NCBI GenBank assembly: GCA_000163695.1
Contig: GG774890.1
Location: forward strand, 539,575-603,574
DNA from: Bacteroidetes oral taxon 274 str. F0058
GTDB taxonomy: Bacteria; Bacteroidota; Bacteroidia; Bacteroidales; Paludibacteraceae
Length of the DNA: 64,000 nucleotides
Direction of reading: 5' to 3'
The stretch's first letter is position 1, and each line of letters opens with the position of its first letter. Below, piece by piece: positions 1 through 8,182 of this stretch. Below the pieces are notes generated by a model. It was given only the letters and a program-made list of their open reading frames with translations. It searched no databases and was not told where the DNA came from. The position numbers and the translations under genes are program-made.

Positions 1-698
1 ATAAGTTTATTAAATATTCGAACTTCACTCTTAGAGTAATAGAAAATAGAATCGTGTCCTCTAACCCAGTTGGAAGCTATTGTTTTAAAACCTGATAAAA
101 CCATAATATCCCAAATAATCTCTCGCTGAAAATTATCTTCTCCAAAAATCTCGTCTAACAATATCTTTACATAATGCCCTATATGCCAATCTAAATGTAC
201 ATAGATAGAGGCAGTTTCGCTCATTACTGATTTTATAGCCATTAGGTTCTCGTACATCCAGTTCAGATAACGCTCCTTATCCCATACATCACCATACATT
301 TTTTCTTCAAAGCCGCGAATTTCATCGCTGTCTATCTCTGTTTCGGCTTGCTTAATAGCTTCTGCCACCTTGGGATTACGACGAAGGTAAACATTTTTGG
401 CATAATCGGCACCACTGGCAAAGGGTGGGTCTATATATACCAAATCTACTTTTATGCCTTTTTCTTTTAGATAGGCACAAGCTGAAAGGCATTCGCCTCT
501 GATAATAGTGTTGTTATGTGGATTTTCTCCTACTATTTCTTGTTTTTCTACCTCATAAAGAGGCATTCCTCGCTCTATACGTTCTATTACTTTGTCGTTA
601 TCGCGATAGCGCAGGATACGCTGTGTACGTACAAAATTGTCGAGCATTGCTTGCCCCTGGAGGGTAGTAGGGTAATAAGGTATATATTTAATTGCCAT
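1..698 (-). CDS. Site-specific DNA adenine methyltransferase, N-terminal part (runs off left edge)
   Basis: About 232 residues are visible before the gene leaves the window. They contain the catalytic motif IV of N6-adenine/N4-cytosine methyltransferases, YIDPPF, at about residues 88-93, followed by ASGADYAKNVYLRRNP, which I know from the methyltransferases paired with Res-type helicases. The enzyme should transfer a methyl group from S-adenosylmethionine to adenine in the recognition site. The start ATG (696-698) overlaps the 3' end of the upstream Res gene by 11 bp, so the two are translationally coupled. The order here is nuclease first and methylase second, the reverse of classical mod-res type III operons. 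The target-recognition part lies outside the window. Confidence 0.85.
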   Translation of the reverse strand, partial: MAIKYIPYYPTTLQGQAMLDNFVRTQRILRYRDNDKVIERIERGMPLYEVEKQEIVGENPHNNTIIRGECLSACAYLKEKGIKVDLVYIDPPFASGADYAKNVYLRRNPKVAEAIKQAETEIDSDEIRGFEEKMYGDVWDKERYLNWMYENLMAIKSVMSETASIYVHLDWHIGHYVKILLDEIFGEDNFQREIIWDIMVLSGFKTIASNWVRGHDSIFYYSKSEVRIFNKL

Positions 699-3585
699 AA
701 TTATTTTCTATTTTAAAAAAATTATTAATTGCACTGATAGTAAGAGTGTCTTGTTCTGTTTTGCTAAGGGTATCTTCTATATATAGGAAATCAAATTTGT
801 TATATCCAAACTTTTCATTGTTTAGCCTTACGAACTCGCTCATAAAAGCTTTTCGCTCTGCGAATTTTTGAGCAAATCCTTCTCCTTTGGTTTCAATGAT
901 AATTACTTGATTGATGTTATTTTCTTCATTGCGGTTTAGCAAAAGAAAATCAGGGACATATTCGCCTATATAGCTCCAATTTTTACCTTTTTGTTTGTAG
1001 CAACGTATCTTAAACTCGGTAAGTTCATCATCACCATTGAAATAGACTTCCAGCTGATTCTCTCTGATGATGGCTTGGAGCGAGGTGCTGAAATAGTCAA
1101 TTTCAAACCTACTGTCAAACTTATAAGGCAGATAATGATAGGTTTTACTATAAAGTTGCTCATCAATAGCTTCGTAATTATCAGGATTATTGAGTAAAGC
1201 CTCAATAGTTTGCTCCTGATTACCTAAAGTTTGTAGGGTTTGTATAGTAGTGCTAATAGCAGCTTTCAAGGTTTTCTCTCCTTTATCGGCTTCTATAATT
1301 TGTTTCACTTCATTTTCTGAGGGATAGTAATTTTGGGTACTCATTACAGCAATAGGCGAAGTAAGTTTTTCTATGGCTAACAAGCTTGCTTTATCGGGGA
1401 TTACCTCTTCTTTTACTTTTATAGAGCGATTGGGTATAAATGCTTTGCGAATATTAGCTCGAATTTCTTTGTGATTGTATATTCCTTTAGGATAATACAC
1501 ATCTTCTATTTTTTCGGTAATATTATCGAATGTGCTTTTAAGTAGCTCTGCGTACTGGCTAAGTGTATCGTTTTTCAGTGTGCCAAAACTTTCTTTTGCA
1601 ATTAGATGTAGCCAACTGCTGAAAGTGATAGGGGTATGTTGCTCCTCATCTTGTACTGCTTCGAGCTGCTTATGGGTGATTTTTCCTTTCAAATCCTGCT
1701 GTTTGATAAGTATATCATCAGATTTCTTAAGGATGGTATCTTTTTTAAGTTCGTCAGCAGTATTTAGCTTCTCTTCTGCTATTAGTGTTTGATAAGAAAC
1801 TTTTAGCTGGTAAAAGTCAATAGGGGGTACACGTAGTTTTTCCATACGAGAGAAGCGTTGCAATGTGTACAGATGAGTAGTTTTAGCATTACTAAGAGCT
1901 TCTATAGAAGTGTGTTGCTGCTGGGCTAACTCTTTGTTTAGTACTTTTGCGTTATCTTCATTTAACCAAATGAGAGCTGTTTCTTGTTGGTTTCTTTCTA
2001 CCTGTCTGAGGCATCGACAGGAGGTTTGTAACACCATATTTTGCGGGCAGGCTCCTTTTTGTGGCAATATAACGCTGGTAAGGCTCTTGCAGTCCCAGCC
2101 TTCTTTACCTATTTGTGCCAATAATACTACTCTAATTTTTGATAAATTTGTGTCTAACGAAGCAAATTCGGTAGCAGCTTCTTGCGGTAGTGAGTATTCT
2201 TTATTTCCTCCGTGATATTTTAGAATGGCAGTATGAGGGGTAAGTCCTCGTGCCGATATAAGTTCTGATACGATGGGATAAATATTTTCTTCTAAATGGG
2301 CTATTTGTCCGCAATAGATAGCTAATTTAGCACAAGTGCCATTGGCATAGATTGTATCGCCATATTTATCGAGAAACTCGGTTACGCCTTTTCGTATAAT
2401 ATCGTCATAACCACTATCCGAAATTTTAATAGTAGGTATTTTTAAAAAATTACCTACCCCCTCAATAAGTGGGTAATAATACACCACATTAGAAAGGTTT
2501 TTATTTTGTAATGATAATTCATTACTTATTTTAACCGATTCTGCTGATGCTAAATAGGGTGTGCCCGAAAAGCCCAAGACTGAGTTAAAACTTTCAGTTT
2601 CCATCCATTTGTTTACTACTTGTCGGAGCTTAATATCTCCATCCGAAGCGTGGTGAACCTCATCGATAAATATGGAAAGATTAGGAATTTTGGCAATGAT
2701 ATTGCGCAACTCATTAGAGTTTTTTATCTCTTCTAACTCTTTTTCTGAAAAAAGAGAGTTTTGAGCATCACTTTTGTCTATTTTATTAAGAATAACTTTC
2801 TCTGCATTGGTAATAGCTACCAAACCACGAAGGTATTGAAAAGGTTGATGATTACTTATTTTTTGTGCATTAGGATTTTTTACAAGATTACTTTTTTTAG
2901 CTGTTTTTTGTTCATCGAGTATTTCAAACTGAATTTCATTTTTAATTTGAGAAGCAGTAGGTTCTGGTAAAATCCAAGTAGGGTCAAAGTCTTGAATATT
3001 TTTGATACTTGGCAGAATAGATGATTTCAATCCTGAAGGGGCTAATATCATAAAGTTATGAGCAAAAGCCTTGTTGTCGGGTTCGTTTAGTGAAAAATAC
3101 AAATCTAAGTAGATAAAGGCAGCCATTAAGTAGGTTTTTCCTGCCCCCATCGGAAGACTAAAAATATAGTCGGGATAGCTTACATTGTAAAATAACGCCT
3201 TAAATACTTGTTCGTAATCAATTTTGTCGGGATACTTTTCGATAAATTCTTTTAGTGAAGGCATCAAAGTATTACCTTTCTCATCTTTTAGGCAAGCATA
3301 TTCATAAAGTGTTGCTGCTGCATTATTGTTCAGTAGAATATTTCGACATGGATAGGTCAGACTAATACTATCAACATCTATAGATAAAAAGTTATTTTCG
3401 GTAAAAAGTTTCCACAAAGGTTTATTATTGCAGCTTATTTTCAAAAAAAGATACGTTTTAATAGCCTCTATTTGAGCGTCACGCATCATTCCCCTATTTT
3501 GTATATAAGATAGTAGAGAATTTACAGGACAATTTTCTTGCCTTAACCATTCATCTCTTTTTCTTTGTATTATCTTATAAAACAT
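688..3585 (-). CDS. Type III-like restriction subunit: DEAD/DEAH helicase with C-terminal PD-(D/E)XK nuclease
   Basis: 965 aa, the usual size for a Res subunit. An SF2 motor is clear: a Q-motif-like stretch near residue 38, Walker A PMGAGKT at 145-151, Walker B box DEVHH at 308-312, the motif III region GFSGTPYL, and motif VI QTSCRCLRQ. Near the C-terminus PDF (878-880) followed by IIIETKGEG (E898, K900) makes a PD-(D/E)XK nuclease site. The protein should be the ATP-dependent translocating nuclease of the pair with the methyltransferase that overlaps its 3' end. A good Bacteroidota promoter ends only 4 bp before the annotated ATG, so the message is either almost leaderless or translation starts at Met33/Met34. 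The upstream bases are debris of another gene, a sign of acquisition. Confidence 0.9.
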   Translation of the reverse strand: MFYKIIQRKRDEWLRQENCPVNSLLSYIQNRGMMRDAQIEAIKTYLFLKISCNNKPLWKLFTENNFLSIDVDSISLTYPCRNILLNNNAAATLYEYACLKDEKGNTLMPSLKEFIEKYPDKIDYEQVFKALFYNVSYPDYIFSLPMGAGKTYLMAAFIYLDLYFSLNEPDNKAFAHNFMILAPSGLKSSILPSIKNIQDFDPTWILPEPTASQIKNEIQFEILDEQKTAKKSNLVKNPNAQKISNHQPFQYLRGLVAITNAEKVILNKIDKSDAQNSLFSEKELEEIKNSNELRNIIAKIPNLSIFIDEVHHASDGDIKLRQVVNKWMETESFNSVLGFSGTPYLASAESVKISNELSLQNKNLSNVVYYYPLIEGVGNFLKIPTIKISDSGYDDIIRKGVTEFLDKYGDTIYANGTCAKLAIYCGQIAHLEENIYPIVSELISARGLTPHTAILKYHGGNKEYSLPQEAATEFASLDTNLSKIRVVLLAQIGKEGWDCKSLTSVILPQKGACPQNMVLQTSCRCLRQVERNQQETALIWLNEDNAKVLNKELAQQQHTSIEALSNAKTTHLYTLQRFSRMEKLRVPPIDFYQLKVSYQTLIAEEKLNTADELKKDTILKKSDDILIKQQDLKGKITHKQLEAVQDEEQHTPITFSSWLHLIAKESFGTLKNDTLSQYAELLKSTFDNITEKIEDVYYPKGIYNHKEIRANIRKAFIPNRSIKVKEEVIPDKASLLAIEKLTSPIAVMSTQNYYPSENEVKQIIEADKGEKTLKAAISTTIQTLQTLGNQEQTIEALLNNPDNYEAIDEQLYSKTYHYLPYKFDSRFEIDYFSTSLQAIIRENQLEVYFNGDDELTEFKIRCYKQKGKNWSYIGEYVPDFLLLNRNEENNINQVIIIETKGEGFAQKFAERKAFMSEFVRLNNEKFGYNKFDFLYIEDTLSKTEQDTLTISAINNFFKIENNYGN

Positions 3586-3589
3586 TCCG

Positions 3590-3619
3590 CAAATATACTA
3601 CTTTATTTATTACCGACAA
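3590..3619 (-). promoter_or_regulatory. Bacteroidota-type promoter of the Res gene
   Basis: Read on the minus strand, TTG (3617-3619), a 19-bp spacer and TATATTTG (3590-3597) fit the TTG-N19-21-TAnnTTTG pattern. Only CGGA separates the -7 box from the ATG, which leaves no room for a normal 5' leader. Confidence 0.6.
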
Positions 3620-3783
3620 GACGACATAAAAATGCCCCCATTGCCTACATCGTCTCGTTGTTGTCGGCGTATGGGTTCAGTACCGCAAACCCTGTCGGCA
3701 GCTGCTCCGAATACGTCAGCTCCCGATTGAAATCGATAATCCGCTCCGCTCATAGACAGATGTGTCTCGTTGTTGTTGGTCAT
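3603..3783 (-). pseudogene. N-terminal remnant of a SMUG2-like (DUF4918) DNA glycosylase
   Basis: Starting at an ATG (3781-3783) the minus strand reads MTNNNETHLSM. One frame over it continues RIIDFNREL, LPTGFAVLNPY and DNNETM, meets TAG (3645-3647), then goes on with AMGAF. This matches my memory of the N-terminus of Bacteroidota SMUG2-type glycosylases (IIxFNxxL, LPxGFxVLNPY, a Q before the M.xF helix). One frameshift near 3750 and a CAG-to-TAG change explain the decay. The catalytic part is absent: the remnant runs directly into the Res promoter. A -7 box TAACTTTG lies upstream at 3823-3830. The family call rests on a short match from memory. The rest of 3586-3914 shows nothing else. Confidence 0.5.
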
Positions 3784-3914
3784 ATTATTATCATATGTGC
3801 TATGTGTTTATTCTCGCCAATGCAAAGTTATGAAAATTATGTGATAGTTCGTAAGTGTTTGTAAATAGGAGCTTTTGGGGTGGGGGAGTGTGCTTTTATT
3901 TTTAGTAGGTCGAG

Positions 3915-4751
3915 TTATGCCAACGCTCGACTAAAAAATAGATGGCGGTCTTTGAGTACAATGGATACAGATAGAATGAGTAATAGCAGTGTTTGTATGC
4001 ACTTGCTGTCGGGATGAGTTGCAAATATCTCATTAAAGTAGCCTGCCGTGATGTGAAAGACGACAGCTACGAGTATGTTGCGGTTGGTTTTGTAGTAGAG
4101 CCAGTTCATTAGAATTACGAAAGGGAAGATGCTGACAATGAAGTTAAGGCTGTAAATCCACCCTTCTTGCATCACATTGGCGTGATAATAACCTTTGATG
4201 CCTGCGAGCGGAAAATGCCAGACTGCCCAATAGGCAGCAAAGAGCATAGAGGTGTATAACAGGTTCATACGGGCACGTAGGCTATCGGTGCCATAGCCAT
4301 GCCAAGCAAGTTCTTCGAGTATGGGGGCAAGTATGAGGAGAAACCAAACGGGGAATACGCCGGAGGTAAACGTGTAATGTCCGGTTACGACGAATTGCGA
4401 GGGACTGTAGCCAAACAGAAGCGAGATAGCCATTGCACACAGGATACTGGCAGGCAGCAGCAAACACGCTGCAATGTAATACCGCCACTTATTCTTAGAG
4501 AAATTAAAGAAACGACCGAAGAAATCTGCTCGCAAGTTAGGAGAGCGGTAGACTAATGCAACGGTCAGAAGCATCGGAAAACACAAACCAATTATTCCCA
4601 AGATGGGCGCCGCCCACTTGCTTTCCGAATAGACCGTGTGATGACTTACATAGCCTGCTGCGAACCCAAAAGCCCAAGGGATAATTGTTGCCAAAACATA
4701 AAAGAGTATAGTGTGCTTGTACTTGATGATGATATTTTCTTTAGTAGTCAT
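3915..4751 (-). CDS. CPBP family intramembrane protease-like protein
   Basis: 278 aa with about eight predicted membrane segments. The family motifs are visible: EELAWHGYG at residues 146-154 (motif 1, EExxxR), WAVWHFPLAG (motif 2), and FHITAGYFNE near the C-terminus (motif 4). The Arg usually found in EExxxR is His151 here, while both glutamates and the later histidines remain. CPBP (Abi) proteins are membrane metalloproteases related to Rce1. In bacteria some process or protect against bacteriocin-type peptides, but no substrate can be inferred here. A -7 box TAACTTTG at 4809-4816 (minus) lies about 58 bp before the ATG. The gene stands alone. The 240 bp upstream (4752-4991) hold only this promoter. 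Confidence 0.75.
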   Translation of the reverse strand: MTTKENIIIKYKHTILFYVLATIIPWAFGFAAGYVSHHTVYSESKWAAPILGIIGLCFPMLLTVALVYRSPNLRADFFGRFFNFSKNKWRYYIAACLLLPASILCAMAISLLFGYSPSQFVVTGHYTFTSGVFPVWFLLILAPILEELAWHGYGTDSLRARMNLLYTSMLFAAYWAVWHFPLAGIKGYYHANVMQEGWIYSLNFIVSIFPFVILMNWLYYKTNRNILVAVVFHITAGYFNEIFATHPDSKCIQTLLLLILSVSIVLKDRHLFFSRALA

Positions 4752-4991
4752 AAAATTAAAAATTTATATTCAAGATAATTTTAAGGGGAGATTTTCGTAA
4801 TTTTCAAGCAAAGTTAGGTGTAGATTTTGATTTTTTAAATTGTATCTGAACTGTTTATGTAGGTGTTTGGTATTCAGTCATATTCGTGAATGCTTTGCTT
4901 TTCACGTGTGTTACTTTTATACTATTTATCATTATATAATAATGACTTAATAAGATAATGCTTTCTAAAAAGTTATCCCGAACCTATGGGT

Positions 4992-5891
4992 TTACACATT
5001 CTTATGTAACAGTTTTTTCAACATTCCATTACCTCCGATGATGAGCAAGACGGCAGATAGAATCAAGACTATGCCGATGGCAAGACGGACGGTGAACGGT
5101 TCTCCGAAGACGAAGGTGCTGATGACTACTGCCGTTACAGGTTCTAATGCTCCGAGGATAGACGAAAGCGTACTGCCAATGTTTTGAATGGAGATATTCA
5201 GGAAATAGAGCGAGAGGAGCGTAGGCATCAACGCCAAAAGAACGATACAGCCCCACTCGATGGGCTGACGTGGCAGCTGAACAGAGTCGCCTGTAAAGAA
5301 CATATAGCCTACGATGACTATCCAGCCGAAGAAGATAATCCAGAATGTAGACTTAACGGGCGACATCTTTATCTTGAACTGTTTGGCATAGACGATGTAG
5401 ATAGCGAAAAGAAGCGACGAGCCCAAGACGAGCAGGACACCCGTTACGCTCAGTGTCTCCTGTCCGTCGCCCCGATAGAGAAGCCCTATTCCGCCGATAG
5501 CAAGCGCAAGCGAAATCACTGTAATGGTGGTGATATGCTCGCGATAGAAGATGACCATCAGCATGGCGGTCATAATGGGATAAGAGAAAAGTATGGTCGA
5601 GGCGACGCCGGCGTTCATAAAAAGGAAGCTGGCAAAGAGCAGAATCGACGAGAGGGCAAACATAGCACCTAACAGCGAAAACTTGATGGCATAGCCGCGG
5701 CTGATGGAGAACTTCTCCTTGCGTATCAGCATCCATACGGCAAAGAATATTGTTGCCAGCCCATAGCGGTAGAAGAGCACATTGCCCGACGTGAAGCCGT
5801 GGTCGTAAAGTGGAAGTGCTCCCAAGGGGTTGGTTCCATAAAAAACTGCTGCTAATATTCCTGCTATATATCCTTTTACTTTTGTATTCAT
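4992..5891 (-). CDS. EamA/DMT superfamily transporter
   Basis: 299 aa starting MNTKVKGYIAG, with ten hydrophobic segments arranged as two EamA repeats, the layout of inner-membrane drug/metabolite transporters. PLGALPLYDHGFTSG and LFYRYGLA near the start and LGALEPVTAVV in the second half are typical of the family. The substrate is unknown. A longer reading from a TTG at 5972 is possible, but it runs through the -7 box TACCTTTG (5962-5969), so the ATG at 5889-5891 is preferred, giving a leader of roughly 65 nt. The promoter abuts a terminator hairpin that belongs to a copied DUF6261-like gene tail. Confidence 0.85.
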   Translation of the reverse strand: MNTKVKGYIAGILAAVFYGTNPLGALPLYDHGFTSGNVLFYRYGLATIFFAVWMLIRKEKFSISRGYAIKFSLLGAMFALSSILLFASFLFMNAGVASTILFSYPIMTAMLMVIFYREHITTITVISLALAIGGIGLLYRGDGQETLSVTGVLLVLGSSLLFAIYIVYAKQFKIKMSPVKSTFWIIFFGWIVIVGYMFFTGDSVQLPRQPIEWGCIVLLALMPTLLSLYFLNISIQNIGSTLSSILGALEPVTAVVISTFVFGEPFTVRLAIGIVLILSAVLLIIGGNGMLKKLLHKNV

Positions 5892-5970
5892 CTGTGGTTT
5901 TGCTCTCTGTAAATTCGGTTCGAGATTGGTGGGGATGCTATTTTTTTCGTTCTTTTCGGTGCAAAGGTAC

Positions 5971-6103
5971 AAAAAATAACAGCAATAATCGGTGAATTAC
6001 TGCTGCTGTTTTTTGCCGACGTCGTTTACATACAAGCTTAAGTACGTTTACGGTCGTACTAAACGATTGTTTTGTCGCTATTCGCCGTCTTTCTTGGCGG
6101 GGG
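5971..6103 (-). repeat. Inverted copy of the DUF6261-like gene tail and terminator found at 34863-34995
   Basis: The reverse complement reads PAKKDGE-stop, then a 3' non-coding stretch and the hairpin of the 34.9-kb locus, with roughly ten differences over 133 bp by eye. Upstream the reading (INDNRPFTKLAA before the shared part) does not resemble the DUF6261-like protein, so only the tail is left. The two copies point in opposite directions and lie about 29 kb apart. Further right (6104-6298) there is no gene. The only other recognisable element is 6148-6182, which matches 35804-35838. Confidence 0.75.
5974..6014. terminator. Bidirectional intrinsic terminator
   Basis: The hairpin CAGCAATAA...TTACTGCTG is flanked by A-rich sequence on the left and TTTTTT on the right, so it can end transcription in either direction. 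It sits directly upstream of the EamA promoter and should isolate that gene from the restriction operon to the right. Confidence 0.6.
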
Positions 6104-6298
6104 CTGCCAGCTTGGTAAACGGTCTGTTATCGTTAATATATACCCACCACGACATTGCGACGTTTTTATATCAGTTGATATTTAGGGAATTAATGAAAGT
6201 ACTACCTGCCAAAGAACATCTAATAAAGAGATTATGACTCTATACCGTTTTATCGGATAGCAATAATTATTTTGAAGAGAAGGTAGATATTATTCTTT

Positions 6299-8170
6299 TC
6301 AGTCCAATTCTATTGTCAAATTAAGAGCCAATGATTCGGATATTTTTTTAAGAATTTCTGCCTTTTTATATGTTGACAGATTAGTGTTGCAATACCAACC
6401 ATCTTTTACTAACCTTGTAGAACTCTTATATCTGGGATTTATCTGGTCTTTGGTTAAAATAAGATTACCACCACAAACTTTTATGTTTAGGTCTCGCACA
6501 TTCTGAACTTCTGCATATTGAATAATTTCAATGAAGGTATCTACAACTGTGTTATAACGAATTATTTTTCCATCAGGTAATGTAACCTTGATTTTTTGTC
6601 GGGTTGACGTTGATGAAGATTGTATCGGTTCACAAGCAGAACCGTCAATTGAAACAAATTCTACTAACAATCCAAGTTGTAAATTGTCAGATATTTGCTT
6701 AATGATACTTGCCTTAGTTGAAGTATCACAACAGGTATTAGCGTACAAATCTTTATCAATATACTTTGTTGCCAAAGCATAGCGAGGATTTATTTCTTCC
6801 TCGCGTACAATCATATTGTTTGCACAGACATTAATATTCATTTCTTGAACACGCTCAACACCAACATATTTTATTACGGCAACAAGAGTTTCTGATACTC
6901 TGCGTTCGCAAAATATATGACCATCGGGTGTGATTACTTTCAAAATATGAGATTTGTGTTTCTGTGTTATCTCGGATTGTTGTTCTAATGGCTTGTAATA
7001 CGGTGATTGCCAATCAATTTTATTAAATAAATTGTTCCAATCTTTCAGTTCCATTGTGCTAAATCTGTCGCCATAGAACTCAGAAATGATATGGTAAGCA
7101 GCAGGCAATTTACGATAATCAGTATCAAGTACAGGTCGTAATAAATCAAGCAGTTGAGGATTAGCTATGCGTGTGAGTTTACCGTGAAAATCGGAAAACA
7201 AGGCTTCCCAATCAACATTTTCGTTCTCATTTAACAGTTGTTGTTCTACCTCTGTTTCAGTTGTTGGTTCGTTATTATCTTGCGGCTCATCATCAGGAAT
7301 GTTATCAACATCATCATTCAAGTTGTTGATTTCAAGCAAATACTGAATGTATGTGCGAAGTCCATTAGAAACTTGTCTATGATAACCTTCATTTAATTTT
7401 TGAACCTCTGGTATTTCGAAAAAAGCATTAATGACAGAAGGATATTCGGTCAAAGAATCACAGGCAAGGAATAACTTGCGATTTCGAGAGAAATAACCAT
7501 CTGAAATCAACCTCTTTATGGCACGACAATAATTATTGATAGTTGAATCGGAATATTCAGCGACGGCTAAATAACTGGCATAGTCAGTAATATTTTTACT
7601 GTCGCATAAACAATGATATGCGGCATTGGCTTCGGCTCTTTTTCGTGATCCCATTGCCACATAATCAGTCATTTCGGGAAAGACCTGTTTAATATTGACC
7701 AAATAATAGCCTAGTTTTGAAGTAGGAAACGCAACTACCTCACCATCATTATTCAAGTTTAGTTTTTGTAATTGATAGGTTTCTCTTGATATTTTCTGAA
7801 GCGATAGACGAGAGTATAACGAAACACTTTTAGCAGCGTTCAAACGCTGTTTTACCCAATAAGGATTCCATGTGGTGAAAACTTTATTTTCATCATCGTA
7901 GCCAAGTGCGATAAATGGAATGTCGTTCCCTTTCAGTTGTTTGAAATCTTCCCTTATTGGCAACTGAATACGCCAAATGTCGGGATTGTTGTTTGAAAGT
8001 TGAGCTGGTGAGAGATTCTTAATATATATGTAGAATTCCATTCCGTCAAAAGAAATACGGCAAGGATTTACTTCATTATCTTTGCTCAACATCTTGAATG
8101 TTGCGGATTTGCTAAGAATATCCACAAGCATTTCTTTCAATTCTTTTCTATCAATTTTATTTATCGGCAT
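6299..8170 (-). CDS. Uncharacterised 623-aa restriction-operon protein with duplicated C-terminal domain
   Basis: Not recognised as a named family. The N-terminal ~130 residues (with WRIQLPIREDF, FIALGYDDENKVFTTWNPYW and SLYSRLSLQ) look like a compact alpha/beta domain that I associate loosely with restriction proteins. A middle helical part is followed by an acidic linker near residues 285-315. The C-terminus holds two tandem ~100-aa repeats (about 405-506 and 524-623). Each has V..PDG.I, an E..I.Y...E.V..LNI-type helix, VC..N.I, INPRY, an aromatic-NT segment and a final KKIS..L.L helix. The gene is last in the five-gene operon, 12 bp after the DUF4420-like nuclease. It may supply target recognition or an effector activity. 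No catalytic motif is obvious. GC content is low, as in the rest of the operon. Confidence 0.7.
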   Translation of the reverse strand: MPINKIDRKELKEMLVDILSKSATFKMLSKDNEVNPCRISFDGMEFYIYIKNLSPAQLSNNNPDIWRIQLPIREDFKQLKGNDIPFIALGYDDENKVFTTWNPYWVKQRLNAAKSVSLYSRLSLQKISRETYQLQKLNLNNDGEVVAFPTSKLGYYLVNIKQVFPEMTDYVAMGSRKRAEANAAYHCLCDSKNITDYASYLAVAEYSDSTINNYCRAIKRLISDGYFSRNRKLFLACDSLTEYPSVINAFFEIPEVQKLNEGYHRQVSNGLRTYIQYLLEINNLNDDVDNIPDDEPQDNNEPTTETEVEQQLLNENENVDWEALFSDFHGKLTRIANPQLLDLLRPVLDTDYRKLPAAYHIISEFYGDRFSTMELKDWNNLFNKIDWQSPYYKPLEQQSEITQKHKSHILKVITPDGHIFCERRVSETLVAVIKYVGVERVQEMNINVCANNMIVREEEINPRYALATKYIDKDLYANTCCDTSTKASIIKQISDNLQLGLLVEFVSIDGSACEPIQSSSTSTRQKIKVTLPDGKIIRYNTVVDTFIEIIQYAEVQNVRDLNIKVCGGNLILTKDQINPRYKSSTRLVKDGWYCNTNLSTYKKAEILKKISESLALNLTIELD

Positions 8171-8182
8171 ATTCTTAGAGTA

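Noticed and set aside
3565..3864. 99-codon plus-strand ORF left of the CPBP gene
   Set aside because: It overlaps the start of the Res gene and the glycosylase remnant on the other strand and has no recognisable content.
4992..5972. Longer EamA protein starting at TTG 5972
   Set aside because: The extra 27 residues are read through the -7 box and are unconserved in character; the ATG at 5891 gives a standard EamA start.
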